From: Bauldia litoralis
Lineage (GTDB): Bacteria; Pseudomonadota; Alphaproteobacteria; Rhizobiales; Kaistiaceae
Length of the DNA stretch: 64,000 nucleotides
Assembly (NCBI RefSeq): GCF_900104485.1
Contig: NZ_FMXQ01000001.1
Location: 434,001 to 498,000, forward strand
Reading direction: 5' to 3'
Position numbers and translations under genes: made by a program. Of this stretch, positions 37,161 to 46,416 are shown in pieces. The notes under the pieces are model-generated. The model searched no databases. It saw only the letters and a program-made list of their open reading frames with translations, and had not been told where the DNA came from. Positions within the stretch are counted from its first letter, which is position 1. The number at the start of each line of letters is the position of its first letter.

Positions 37161-37189
37161 CTCCACGTGACTCCACGTTCGATACGTGG
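37161..37189. promoter_or_regulatory. Tandem CTCCACGT repeat upstream of the sulfatase
   Basis: CTCCACGT occurs at 37161-37168 and again at 37171-37178, ten bases apart, and CCACGT (37163-37168) also pairs with ACGTGG (37184-37189). Helical-period direct repeats of this kind are typical targets of OmpR/PhoB-like regulators. Confidence 0.3.
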
Positions 37190-37282
37190 CGCCTGATCCC
37201 GGAAAGGGAATTACTGGGCACTGGTCTGGATCGCGTGTGCGCAAGAATGCGCGCATCGAGCCGTCAAAGGGAGCGCCACTTG

Positions 37283-39847
37283 ATGAAATCCACTGTCGCA
37301 CTGTTCGCCGCCAGTCTGTTGGGCATGGCCATTATCGCGCCCGCGGCGGCGCAGACGGTCACGGGCGAGCTCGGCTCGCCAAGCGCCACGACCACGATAC
37401 CCGGCGACCAGTTGCCGGCCCCCCAACCGAAGTTTGGCGGCGAGATCGAGAACGATGCACTCAAGTCGACGCCATGGTGGGCGCCGCGCATCGTTCCGCC
37501 CGAAGACGCTCCCAACATCCTGCTCATCATCACCGACGACGCCGGTTTCGGCGTCCCGAGCACCTTCGGTGGCGTGATTCCGACCCCGGCGCTCGATCGC
37601 GTGGCCGAGATGGGCCTGCGCTACACCAATATCCACTCGACTGCGCTCTGTTCGCCGACCCGTGCGGCGCTGATCACCGGCCGCAACCACCATTCGGCCG
37701 GTTTCGGGGTCATCTCCGAACAGTCGACCGGCTTCCCCGGCTACAACAGCATCATTCCGGAGGACAAGGCGACGGTCGGGCGCGTTCTGCTCGACAACGG
37801 CTATGCCACCGCGTGGTTCGGCAAGGATCACAACACCCCGGCTTTCGCCGCCAGTTCGGTCGGACCGTTCGACCAGTGGCCGACCGGCATGGGCTTCGAG
37901 TATTTCTACGGCTTCGTCGGCGGCGACGCCAACCAGTGGCAGCCCAACCTGTTCCGCAATACGACGCAGATCTACCCGTTCGAGGGCAAGCCGGGCTGGA
38001 ACCTCGTCACGGCGATGGCGGACGACGCCATCGACTACCTGAACCGGGTGAACCAGACCCAGCCGGACAAGAAATTCTTCATCAAATACGCGCCGGGCGC
38101 CACCCATGCGCCGCACCACCCGACCAAGGAGTGGGTCAAGAAGATCGGCGACATGCATCTCTTCGACGAGGGCTATAACAAGCTGCGCGAACAGATCTTC
38201 GAGAACCAGAAGAAGCTCGGCGTGATCCCTCAGGACACGCAGCTCGAGGCATGGCCCTCGGATGTGATCGAGGACTGGGACAAGCTGGACGCAACGCAGA
38301 AGAAGCTGTTCATCCGTCAGGTCGAGATCTTCGCCGCCTATGCGGCCTACAGCGATCACGAGATCGGGCGGGTCATCCAGACCATCGAGGACATGGGCAA
38401 GCTCGACGATACGCTGATCATCTACATCAACGGCGACAACGGAACGAGCGCCGAAGGCGGGTTGTGGGGTACGCCCAACGAGGTCGCCTACTTCAACGGT
38501 ATCAGCAAGATGCCGATCGACGTGCAGATGAAATGGTACGACGTCTGGGGCACCGAAGAGACGTACAATCACATGTCGGCGGGCTGGTCCTGGGCTTTCG
38601 ACACCCCGTTCACCTGGTTCAAGCAGAATGCCTCCAAGCTCGGCGGCATCCGCCAGAACATGGCCGTCGCCTGGCCGGCGCGGATCAAGGACAAGGGCGG
38701 ACACCGCGACCAGTTCATGCACGTCATCGACGTGGTGCCGACCATCCTCGAGGTGACCGGCATCCCGGCTCCGGAAACCGTCGACGGCATCACCCAGGCG
38801 CCGATCGAAGGTACCAGCTTCGCCTATACTTTCGACAAGGAGAACGAGAAGGAGCCCTCCCGGCACAAGACCCAGTATTTCGAGATGATGGGCCAATGGG
38901 CGCTCTATCACGAAGGCTGGCTGCTGAGCACCAAGGTCAACCGTGCGCCGTGGGAGGCGTTCGGCCCGGCCAACCCCGATCCGCTCAACAATCAGGTGCT
39001 GGAACTTTACGACCTGACCAGGGACTACAGCCAGTCTCAGAACATCGCCGACAAGAATCCTGACAAGGTGCAGGAGATGAAGGAGTTGTTCATCCGGGAG
39101 GCGGAAGAATACGAAGTCTTCCCGATGGATGCTTCGGTCGCCGCGCGCATCGTCGCGCCCCGCCCCAACATTACCGCCGGGCGGACCGAGTTCACCTATA
39201 CCCACCCGATGACCGGGCTGCCCCAGGGCGACTCCCCGTCGATCCTCAACACCTCCTACACCTTCACCGCGGAGATCGAGGTGCCGGAAGGCGGGGCCGA
39301 GGGGATGATCGTCACGTCTGGCGGTCGCTTCGGCGGCTACGGCTTCTACCTCAAGGACAGCAAGCCGGTGTTCCTGTGGAATCTCGTCGACCTGAAGCGG
39401 CCGAAGTGGGAAGGCCCGGACGCGCTGGCGCCCGGCAAGCACACGATCGAGTTCGACTTCAAGTATGACGGCCTCGGGGTCGGGACGCTCGTCTACAACA
39501 GCATGAGCGGCCTCGGACGTGGCGGAACCGGCACGTTGTCGGTCGACGGCAAGGTCGTGAGTACCGAGAAGCTGGAGCGCACCATGCCGATGATCCTGCA
39601 ATGGGACGAGAGCTTCGACATTGGCTCCGACACGCTGACCGGCGTTAACGATGCCGACTACAAGCCGCCGTTCGCCCTGACCGCCAGGCTCGACAAGCTG
39701 ACGCTCAAGATCGACCGTCCGGTTCTCAGCGAGGACGACATCAAGAAGCTCACCGCCGCACAGGCCGCCGCGACCGACGGTGCCGCTGGCGAAGCCACCG
39801 CGATCGATGGCCAGCCGGTGCAGGTCGTGCAGCCCGGCCCTCACTAG
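37283..39847 (+). CDS. Exported arylsulfatase-family sulfatase
   Basis: 854 residues with a signal peptide (MKSTVALFAASLLGMAIIAP, cleavage after AAAQ). The sulfatase domain starts NILLIITDDAGFG (Asp pair binding Ca), and LCSPTRAAL carries Cys123 in the CxPxR motif that must be oxidised to formylglycine. GRNHHSAGFG, WFGKDHNTP and YINGDNGTS supply further active-site residues. A long C-terminal beta-rich region (about 640-830) resembles domains found on large arylsulfatases of the Pseudomonas AtsA type and relatives. It releases sulfate from sulfate esters. No formylglycine-generating enzyme is encoded in the window. ATG 37283 follows AAAGGGAG. Confidence 0.9.
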   Translation: MKSTVALFAASLLGMAIIAPAAAQTVTGELGSPSATTTIPGDQLPAPQPKFGGEIENDALKSTPWWAPRIVPPEDAPNILLIITDDAGFGVPSTFGGVIPTPALDRVAEMGLRYTNIHSTALCSPTRAALITGRNHHSAGFGVISEQSTGFPGYNSIIPEDKATVGRVLLDNGYATAWFGKDHNTPAFAASSVGPFDQWPTGMGFEYFYGFVGGDANQWQPNLFRNTTQIYPFEGKPGWNLVTAMADDAIDYLNRVNQTQPDKKFFIKYAPGATHAPHHPTKEWVKKIGDMHLFDEGYNKLREQIFENQKKLGVIPQDTQLEAWPSDVIEDWDKLDATQKKLFIRQVEIFAAYAAYSDHEIGRVIQTIEDMGKLDDTLIIYINGDNGTSAEGGLWGTPNEVAYFNGISKMPIDVQMKWYDVWGTEETYNHMSAGWSWAFDTPFTWFKQNASKLGGIRQNMAVAWPARIKDKGGHRDQFMHVIDVVPTILEVTGIPAPETVDGITQAPIEGTSFAYTFDKENEKEPSRHKTQYFEMMGQWALYHEGWLLSTKVNRAPWEAFGPANPDPLNNQVLELYDLTRDYSQSQNIADKNPDKVQEMKELFIREAEEYEVFPMDASVAARIVAPRPNITAGRTEFTYTHPMTGLPQGDSPSILNTSYTFTAEIEVPEGGAEGMIVTSGGRFGGYGFYLKDSKPVFLWNLVDLKRPKWEGPDALAPGKHTIEFDFKYDGLGVGTLVYNSMSGLGRGGTGTLSVDGKVVSTEKLERTMPMILQWDESFDIGSDTLTGVNDADYKPPFALTARLDKLTLKIDRPVLSEDDIKKLTAAQAAATDGAAGEATAIDGQPVQVVQPGPH

Positions 39848-39905
39848 GCTCGCAAGTCTACCGGCAGCGCTCCTTCCCCGGGAGCGCTCGCCCCCAAAGC
39901 GCTCA

Positions 39906-39938
39906 GGGCCCCGGCAGTCATGCCGGGGCCCTTCTTGT
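39906..39938 (+). terminator. Rho-independent terminator after the sulfatase
   Basis: GGGCCCCGGCA (39906-39916), loop GTCA, TGCCGGGGCCC (39921-39931), then TTCTTGTT. A second, weaker AGCGCTCC/GGAGCGCT hairpin lies just before it. Confidence 0.75.
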
Positions 39939-40038
39939 TGGCCGCCCCGCCCCCTGCGCGCCACCGGCCCCAAGTGTTGCCTTAATTCCCGTGTCAGGGT
40001 CCGGGCCAAGGGGGCATGAGAATACGGAGACGGTTCCC

Positions 40039-40464
40039 GTGCCGAAGCTTCTTGCACCGCTGATCGCCCTGATCGGGCTGACCTTCATCGCCGCGACACA
40101 CACCATGGCCGCCAGCGCCCCTGACACCGCGATCCTCGATACGCACTGGAAACTGGTTTCGGTCCGCGGCGTCGCCGCCGAGGTCGGGCGGCGCGAGGCG
40201 CATCTGGTCTTCAAGCCCGGCGGCGGCCTCGCCGGCAGCACCGGTTGCAACAACCTCGCCGCCGTGTACGCCCTCGACGGCGAGCAGATCGCCTTCGGGC
40301 CGATCGTGACCACCCGCATGTATTGCCAGGAAGCCGCCCGCACCGAGCGCGCCTTGCTCAAGGGCCTGCGGGACGTTTCCCGCTGGGTGGTGGATGGCAA
40401 CCGTCTGGAACTCCTGACGGATGCCGGCGTCACTATCGCGGTCCTCGAGAAGAGCGAAGGCTAG
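40039..40464 (+). CDS. META-domain exported protein (HslJ-like)
   Basis: 141 residues. It has a signal peptide (residues 1-25, ending AATHTMAAS) and one META domain: ILDTHWKLVSVRG, then HLVFKPGGGLAGSTGCNNLA (about 54-73), GPIVTTRMYCQEA and LELL near the end. The conserved STGCNN and TTRMYC cysteine pair are intact. META-domain proteins such as HslJ are envelope-stress related with unclear biochemistry. GTG 40039 was chosen because GGAGACGG precedes it and it begins the signal peptide. It is followed by a related small exported protein. Confidence 0.88.
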   Translation: MPKLLAPLIALIGLTFIAATHTMAASAPDTAILDTHWKLVSVRGVAAEVGRREAHLVFKPGGGLAGSTGCNNLAAVYALDGEQIAFGPIVTTRMYCQEAARTERALLKGLRDVSRWVVDGNRLELLTDAGVTIAVLEKSEG

Positions 40465-40570
40465 GCGCGCCGCTCCGGCAACGCCCCCTTCACCATTGCG
40501 GGCGCACCGCCTCCCTGTCGCCGTCAATCGCCGCTAGTCTTCCTCCCTCACCGACGAGGAGGGCGACCTG

Positions 40571-40939
40571 ATGACATCCCCGGTACCGATTGTCCTGGTC
40601 GCGGCGACACTCGCCGCTGCCGGCTTTTCCACCGCAGCCCCGGCCGCCGATCTCGGCACCCCGGTGCCGATGGCCGGCATGTATTCATACATCGCCGATG
40701 CCGCGCTGTTCCGCGACTGCGCCTCCGGCGAGCGTTACCCGGTTTCCTTCGAGGCGGATAACATCGCGCTCGAATCCGGATACCTCGCCGTCGTCCCCGA
40801 GGCCGGCGCCGAGGTGCTGGTCAGGATCGAGGGACGCATCGAGGAGCGGCCGGCGATGGAAGGCGATAGCGTCGAGGTCAGCGTCATCCCCGATCGCTTC
40901 ATCGGCGCCTATCCGGATCGCGATTGCGACAGCATGTGA
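40571..40939 (+). CDS. Small exported protein, NlpE C-terminal-domain-like
   Basis: 122 residues with a signal peptide (residues 1-26, ending APAAD) and a small beta-barrel-like domain. MYSYIADAALFRDCASGERY and NIALESGYLAVVPEAGAEVL resemble the OB-type domain of NlpE/copper-resistance and META-associated lipoproteins. It has a GGAGGG site 7 bases before ATG. Pairing with the META-domain gene supports a shared envelope role. Its last 31 bases overlap the 3' end of the convergent pdxY. Confidence 0.7.
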   Translation: MTSPVPIVLVAATLAAAGFSTAAPAADLGTPVPMAGMYSYIADAALFRDCASGERYPVSFEADNIALESGYLAVVPEAGAEVLVRIEGRIEERPAMEGDSVEVSVIPDRFIGAYPDRDCDSM

Positions 40940-41787
40940 GACGCATCGGACAGTGTCTCGACGGTCACGCCGTCCGGCGCTGATTCAAACAGCGCCTGAC
41001 CGGCGACCAGCGGCATCTCATCGTCGCCCATCGCCCGTCCGAGGGTGATCAGATCGTGAGTCGAGGCTACCGCGCGCTCCAGCGCGACTTCAGGCAGAAG
41101 CCGGTCGAGGCGGTTGCCGAGGTAGAGCGCCGCCAGCAGGTCGCCGCTGCCATGCGGCACCGACGGATAGGCCAGGTGACTGAAAAGACTGGCGCTTTCC
41201 GGTCGGACCAGGAGGTTGCCGATCGCCCCCTCGCCGGCAAAGGCCGACGTGACCACCATCTCGCCGACGCCGATCCCGCGCGCGACCGCGATCAATTCAT
41301 CGTTCGTTTCCAATGACTTGCCGGACAGCCACGCCAGTTCGAAACGGTTCGGCGTCGCCGTGTCGGCGCGCGGCAGCAGCACCTCCCTGATCGCCACGCC
41401 CACATCCTCCGGCTGGAAAAGCCCCCCGGCGTCACCGATGATCGGGTCGCAAAGGTATGTAGCGTCGGGGTTTTTCGCCTTGACCGCGTCGACAAGATCG
41501 GCGATCGCCTCGGCCTGGCCGGCATCGCCAAGATAGCCGCTCATCACCGCCCCGACCTCGCCAAGCCATGGCGCGGTGGCGAGATCTGCCAGAAAAGCCC
41601 TGAAAACCGCCGGTTCCGGCGCCATCCGTGTCGACGGAGAATGACCCGGATGCCACGGGAACTGGACCGTCGGCACCCACCATGCCGGGAATCCCATCCG
41701 TTGAAGGACGAAGACACCCGCCCGACCGCCAACCGAACCGCGCGCCACCTGGCTGTTGACGACGATAACCGCTTGCTTTGCTTTCAC
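40909..41787 (-). CDS. pdxY: Pyridoxal kinase
   Basis: 292 residues of the PfkB/ribokinase-like pyridoxal kinase family. It shows VNSQVARGSVGGRAG (residues 10-24), PWHPGHSPSTRM, CDPIIGDAGGLF, TPNRFELAWLSG, and the anion-hole/ATP segment VPHGSGDLLAALYLG. It phosphorylates pyridoxal to PLP for salvage. The conserved N-terminus starts close to GTG 41787; the longer open frame to 41925 covers the upstream intergenic DNA and the start region of the divergent lyase gene, so it is unlikely. Confidence 0.92.
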   Translation of the reverse strand: MKAKQAVIVVNSQVARGSVGGRAGVFVLQRMGFPAWWVPTVQFPWHPGHSPSTRMAPEPAVFRAFLADLATAPWLGEVGAVMSGYLGDAGQAEAIADLVDAVKAKNPDATYLCDPIIGDAGGLFQPEDVGVAIREVLLPRADTATPNRFELAWLSGKSLETNDELIAVARGIGVGEMVVTSAFAGEGAIGNLLVRPESASLFSHLAYPSVPHGSGDLLAALYLGNRLDRLLPEVALERAVASTHDLITLGRAMGDDEMPLVAGQALFESAPDGVTVETLSDASHMLSQSRSG

Positions 41788-41923
41788 TTTCTTCGTTCCG
41801 CCTTTGCCGCCGCCTGGTCCGACCCGGCTCCCGGAGCAACAGTGCCGAATCCGGCACGAGAGGGCTTTTGGGATCGTCCCGGGGAAGCTAGTCTCTCGCC
41901 GGCCCTGGGGGAGAATACTTAGC

Positions 41924-42811
41924 ATGGCGGCAGCGCCGCGACCGCGTAGAAGTGCACTTTACATACCGGGTTCGAACGCCCGCGCCCTCGACAAGGGCCG
42001 CACCATCGCGGCTGACGTCCTGATCCTCGATCTCGAGGATGCGGTGGCCGTGGAAGCCAAGGAAATGGCCCGCGCCGCGGTTGCCGCGGCGGTGAATGTC
42101 CATGCTTATGGCAAGCGCGAGGTGGTGGTCCGGGTCAATGGCTTGGGCACCCCGTGGATTGCCCGCGACATCGCCGCCGTCGTCGCCGCCATGCCGGATG
42201 CCATCCTGATCCCGAAGATCTCGCGGATGGAGGATGTCCGCCGCGCCCGCGCCGCCCTGGCCGCCGCGCAAGCCCCTGAAGGCCTTGCCCTTTGGGCGAT
42301 GATCGAGACCCCGCTCGCCGTCCTCAACGCCGCCGGCATCGCCTCCGCCGCCAACAACGGCGCCGGCGCGGCGCTCGATACGCTGGTGATCGGCACCAAC
42401 GACCTTGCCCGCGAAATGGGGGTCCGCCTGCTTCCGGGCCGCGCGGCGCTGACGCCTGCCTTGTCGCACTGCGTCCTCGCCGCCCGCGCCTACGGACTCG
42501 CCGTCCTCGACGGCACCTTCAACGACCTGACTGACTGGAAGGGCTTCGACACCGAATGCCAGCAGGGGCGCGACCTCGGCATGGACGGCAAGACCCTGAT
42601 CCATCCGCGCCAGGTGCCGATCGCCAACGAGGCCTTCGCGCCGAGCAATGACGAGGTTGAATGGGCCGAGAAGGTTCTGGCCGCCTTCGACCGGCCGGAA
42701 AACCACGGCAAGGCGGTGATCGCCGTCGAGGGCCAGATGGTCGAGCGCATGCACGAGCGCATGGCGCTCCGGGTCATCGAGACCGTGACCGCGATCCTGC
42801 CGGACGAGTGA
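41924..42811 (+). CDS. HpcH/HpaI (CitE-like) CoA-ester lyase
   Basis: 295 residues. It matches the CitE/malyl-CoA lyase branch: RSALYIPGSNARALDKG (residues 10-26), LDLEDAVA (metal and substrate site), REVVVRVNGLGTPW, the MIETPLAVLNA segment with the metal-binding Glu, GTNDLA, and the C-terminal GKTLIHPRQVPIAN. Possible reactions include cleavage of malyl-CoA or citramalyl-CoA; the sequence alone does not decide. The ATG follows GGGGGAGA 9 bases earlier. It is convergent with leuD. Confidence 0.9.
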   Translation: MAAAPRPRRSALYIPGSNARALDKGRTIAADVLILDLEDAVAVEAKEMARAAVAAAVNVHAYGKREVVVRVNGLGTPWIARDIAAVVAAMPDAILIPKISRMEDVRRARAALAAAQAPEGLALWAMIETPLAVLNAAGIASAANNGAGAALDTLVIGTNDLAREMGVRLLPGRAALTPALSHCVLAARAYGLAVLDGTFNDLTDWKGFDTECQQGRDLGMDGKTLIHPRQVPIANEAFAPSNDEVEWAEKVLAAFDRPENHGKAVIAVEGQMVERMHERMALRVIETVTAILPDE

Positions 42812-42839
42812 ACGCGGGCCAAAGGCCCGCCGGAACTGC

Positions 42840-43445
42840 TTAGTGCCAGGGCCGCTCTTCGGCGAACCGCTGCTCGTGGCGGTCGATGTGTTCGCTCTTC
42901 TCAAGCGAAAGGCCGACCTCGTCTAGGCCGTTCAGCAGGCAATGCTTCTTGAACGGGTCGATCTCGAACTTGACGACGCCGCCATCCGGGCCGCGCACTT
43001 CCTGCGCTTCCAGGTCGACCGAAATCGTGGCGTTGGCGCCGCGGCTCGCATCGTCCATCAGTTTGTCGAGATCTTCCTTCGACACCACGATCGGCAGGAC
43101 GCCATTCTTGAAGGCGTTGTTATAGAAGATGTCGGCGAAGCTGGTCGAAATCACGCAGCGGATGCCGAAATCGAGCAGCGCCCACGGCGCATGCTCGCGG
43201 CTCGACCCGCAGCCGAAATTGTCGCCGGCTACCAGGATCTCGGCCTTGCGATATGCCGGCTTGTTGAGCACGAAATCCGGGTTCTCGCTGCCATCGTCCT
43301 GAAAGCGCATTTCCGCGAAAAGACCCTTGGCGAGCCCGGTGCGCTTGATGGTTTTCAGGTAATCCTTGGGGATGATCATGTCGGTGTCGACATTGAGCAT
43401 CGGCAGCGGGGCGGCGACGGCGGTGAGTTTGTCGAATTTCTGCAT
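42840..43445 (-). CDS. leuD: 3-isopropylmalate dehydratase small subunit
   Basis: 201 residues of the swivelling domain that partners LeuC in isomerising 2- to 3-isopropylmalate. [20 protein letters not shown] (residues 15-34), [33 protein letters not shown] and the C-terminal [14 protein letters not shown] are all intact. ATG 43445 has GGAAG nearby. It lies 6.3 kb from leuC, with TIR, cNMP and other genes in between, although the two proteins work as one complex. Confidence 0.97.
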   Translation of the reverse strand: MQKFDKLTAVAAPLPMLNVDTDMIIPKDYLKTIKRTGLAKGLFAEMRFQDDGSENPDFVLNKPAYRKAEILVAGDNFGCGSSREHAPWALLDFGIRCVISTSFADIFYNNAFKNGVLPIVVSKEDLDKLMDDASRGANATISVDLEAQEVRGPDGGVVKFEIDPFKKHCLLNGLDEVGLSLEKSEHIDRHEQRFAEERPWH

Positions 43446-43599
43446 GGGGAGCTTCCTTTTCCGCCGCATCATGTGCGACGGAAGGCTTCCGACGTCAAGA
43501 CGTGCGCAGGATGGCTCAGGACAGATCCGCCCGAGTATCGTCCGATTCGTCTGGTGTCATGGCCATTGAGGGCGGGCGCTCGGGACGTATGATCCGTTG

Positions 43600-46416
43600 A
43601 TGAAGCACCCTTCCCCCATCGCGGGGTCGCCGCCGGCGACCGGCGCGGTCAAGCCGGTCTACGACGCCTTCATCTCCTACAGCCAGCGCGGCGACAAGGC
43701 GGTCGCCCGTGCGCTCCGGACTGTCATCCAGACGATCGGCAAGCCGTGGTGGAAGGTGCGAAGCCTCAACGTCTTCCTCGACGCGACTAGCCTCTCGGCC
43801 GCCCCGAGCCTGTGGCAGGGGATCGCCGACAAGCTCGACCGGTCGCGATACCTGATCCTGCTGGCCTCTCCCGAGGCGGCGGCATCGAAATGGGTCGACC
43901 GGGAAGTCGCCCATTTCATCGCCGCCAACGGGATCGACCGGCTGCTGATCGCGCTGACCGACGGCGAACTGGCATGGGACGAGGAGATCCATGACTTCCG
44001 GTCGGACGCCGCTCTGCCGCTGCCGCCGAGCCTGCACGGCCGCTTCGCCGAGGAGCCGCTATGGGTCGACCTCCGCGCCTTCCGCACCGACCCGGCCTTG
44101 GCGACCAAGAGCAACCAGGGCTTCCTCCACGCCTCGCTCGACCTGGCCGCGACGATCCACAGCGTCGAGAAAGCCGACCTCTATTCGGAGGAGGTCCGCC
44201 AGCAGCGGCGCAGTGTCCGCCTCGCCTACGGAGTCGTGGTCGTGGTGGCCGGCCTTGGCATCGCCGCCGGCATCGCCGCCTGGATCGCGACCACGGAAGC
44301 CGAGCGCGCAACGCGCAATTTCGACATCGCCAAAGGCACCGTCGACGATGTCGTCTTCGACATTGCCCAGGGCCTGCGCGAGGTCGAGGGCATGCGGATC
44401 GAGAGCCTCCGCATCATCCTCGAGCGGGTCGAGCAAGCCGTCGGACGCCTGTCCGAGGCGGCGGCGGACGACACCGACATCATGCGAAGCCGTGGCGCGA
44501 TGCTCGGCGAGTTCGGCGACACCTACCGGGCGGCGGGGGACCGAGGCAGCGCACTCGCCGCCTATCGCGAAAGCCTCGAAATTGCCGAGACGCTGACCGC
44601 CACCGATCCCGCCAACACGCGGTGGCTGGCCGATATCGGGGTCAACCTGTCGAAGATCGGCGACATCGAACTGCAACGGAACAACGTCGAGGCGGCGCTC
44701 GAGGCCTTCGAGGGGTATCTCGCAACCGCCCGCAAACTGACGACGCTCGAACCGGACAACACCACCTGGCAGCGCGACGTGGCGATCGGACTCGGACGCA
44801 TCGGACTTGCACGCATGGCGGCAGGTGACGGTGCCGGGGCGCTGGAGGTGCAGGAACAGAGCCTCGCCCTTCACCGCGAACTGGCAGCCACCGATCCGGA
44901 CAACACCCTGTGGCAGCGCGACATCGCCGCGATCCTCGAGAACATGTCCGGTGCGCTGGAACTCACTGGCGAGCTGGAAGACGCACGGGCGACGCTGGCG
45001 GAGAGTCTCGCCATCACCCGCCGGCTGCACGACATCGACCCCGGCAACGTGCTGCGTTGGCGGGACCTGGCGCTGCGCCTCCTGCGCCTCGGCGACATCG
45101 ACACGCGGCTTGGCGACGCGGCGGCAGCGCTTGCCGCCTGGGAGGAAAGCCTGACGATCTCGCGCAGCCTGACCACCATCGATCCGGAGAACGCCGTCTG
45201 GCAGCACGACATGGCAGTCGCCCTGCAAAGACTCGGCGAGGCGCGGATGGCAAATGGCAGCGCCCCCACCGCGCTGGCCCTCTTCAGCGAAAGCGCCGAT
45301 ATCCTCAAACGGCTTGCAGCGCTCGATCCCGAGGACACGACGCTGCAACTGGAGGCCGCGTTCGGTCTCGAACGGCTCGGCGATGCCCGCCTGGCCACCG
45401 GCGATGACGCCGAGGCGATCAGCGCCTATGAGGAAGCCGCCGGCATGGCCGAAACGGTTCTTGCCGACCGGCGGGACAACCATGCTGCCCGGCGCGTCGT
45501 GGTGGTTTGCCGGGGCAAGGAGGGCGACACGCGCCTCCGCACCGGAGACCGTGACGGTGCGCTTGCATCCTACGAGACAGCCCTTGCCGCGGCCCGCATG
45601 CTGCTTGCCGCGGACCCGCGGGATGCGGTCTGGCAAGCCGACGCCGCCGAGACGCTCGACAGGATCGGCAACCTGAAGCTCGAGGGAGACGACGCCGGCG
45701 CCCAAGAGGCCTACGGGGAGGCGCTGGACCTGCGGCGCGCGCTCGTCGCGGCCGACCCCGGCAACCCGGACCGGCTGCGGGCGCTGATCGGCGATCTGGA
45801 ACGATTGGGCTACCTCAAGGCGCGGGCCGGCGATGGCGAAGCGGCGATCGTGCTGATGGAGGAAATCGTTGCAGCGGGCCGCGATCTGACCGCCGCGGTG
45901 CCGGACAGCGACGGGGACCGGATGCAGCTTGCCGGCAATCTGGAACGGCTTGGCCATCTCAAGATGGTGCTCGACGACGCGGCCGGGGCCTTGTCCGCCT
46001 GGCAGGAGAGCGTCGGCGTGTGGCGTGCGCTGGTTGACGCCGCGCCGGCCGAGCCTGGCCGGGGCCGCAAGCTTGCCGGCGCCTTCGCAAATGTCGCCTG
46101 GGCCAGCCTCTTCACCGGCGATCTCGACCGCTCGGAGGCCGCGTCCCGGGAGGCGCTGGCGCTGGTGCCGGGCGAGGCCGTCTTCCTGACCAGGCTCGCC
46201 CATGCGCTGATGGCGTCCGGGAGGATCGCCGAAGCCGACGCGATCTATCTCGGCCGGCGCGGCACGATGGTCGGGGACCGGCGCTGGGAAGATGTCGTCG
46301 TCACCGACTTCGCGGCTTTGCGTGACGCCGGCGTTTCATATCCCCACATGGCCGAGATCGAAGAGATCTTCTCGGGGAGCGATGCCGCGCCGACCGAGCC
46401 GACCGCCACGGACTAG
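43600..46416 (+). CDS. TIR-domain protein with membrane helix and TPR array
   Basis: 938 residues. The N-terminal TIR domain (about 18-190) has YDAFISYSQRGD (residues 21-32), FLDATSLSA and ASPEAAASKWVDREVAHF. Glu102 stands at the position of the catalytic glutamate of NAD-cleaving TIRs. A membrane helix at about 209-230 is followed by some 650 residues of TPR-like repeats with a recurring LDPENAxWQxD signature and about 50-residue period. The cytosolic TIR and the TPR array would therefore lie on opposite sides of the membrane. Whether it is an NADase effector or a scaffold cannot be told. Start is ATG 43600; a TTG immediately before it is in frame. Confidence 0.9.
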   Translation: MKHPSPIAGSPPATGAVKPVYDAFISYSQRGDKAVARALRTVIQTIGKPWWKVRSLNVFLDATSLSAAPSLWQGIADKLDRSRYLILLASPEAAASKWVDREVAHFIAANGIDRLLIALTDGELAWDEEIHDFRSDAALPLPPSLHGRFAEEPLWVDLRAFRTDPALATKSNQGFLHASLDLAATIHSVEKADLYSEEVRQQRRSVRLAYGVVVVVAGLGIAAGIAAWIATTEAERATRNFDIAKGTVDDVVFDIAQGLREVEGMRIESLRIILERVEQAVGRLSEAAADDTDIMRSRGAMLGEFGDTYRAAGDRGSALAAYRESLEIAETLTATDPANTRWLADIGVNLSKIGDIELQRNNVEAALEAFEGYLATARKLTTLEPDNTTWQRDVAIGLGRIGLARMAAGDGAGALEVQEQSLALHRELAATDPDNTLWQRDIAAILENMSGALELTGELEDARATLAESLAITRRLHDIDPGNVLRWRDLALRLLRLGDIDTRLGDAAAALAAWEESLTISRSLTTIDPENAVWQHDMAVALQRLGEARMANGSAPTALALFSESADILKRLAALDPEDTTLQLEAAFGLERLGDARLATGDDAEAISAYEEAAGMAETVLADRRDNHAARRVVVVCRGKEGDTRLRTGDRDGALASYETALAAARMLLAADPRDAVWQADAAETLDRIGNLKLEGDDAGAQEAYGEALDLRRALVAADPGNPDRLRALIGDLERLGYLKARAGDGEAAIVLMEEIVAAGRDLTAAVPDSDGDRMQLAGNLERLGHLKMVLDDAAGALSAWQESVGVWRALVDAAPAEPGRGRKLAGAFANVAWASLFTGDLDRSEAASREALALVPGEAVFLTRLAHALMASGRIAEADAIYLGRRGTMVGDRRWEDVVVTDFAALRDAGVSYPHMAEIEEIFSGSDAAPTEPTATD

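Larger units (their letters stand above)
36932..37282. other. Divergent intergenic region, cyclase-sulfatase
   Basis: 351 bases without a gene. They contain an 18-bp perfect palindrome (37132-37149) and a 10-bp-period direct repeat (37161-37180), described separately. The rest has no recognisable gene or RNA. Confidence 0.6.

Noticed and set aside
37211-40057. 948-codon minus-strand frame opposite the sulfatase
   Set aside because: It is the complement of the sulfatase gene and has no domain; the sulfatase has a signal peptide and active-site motifs.
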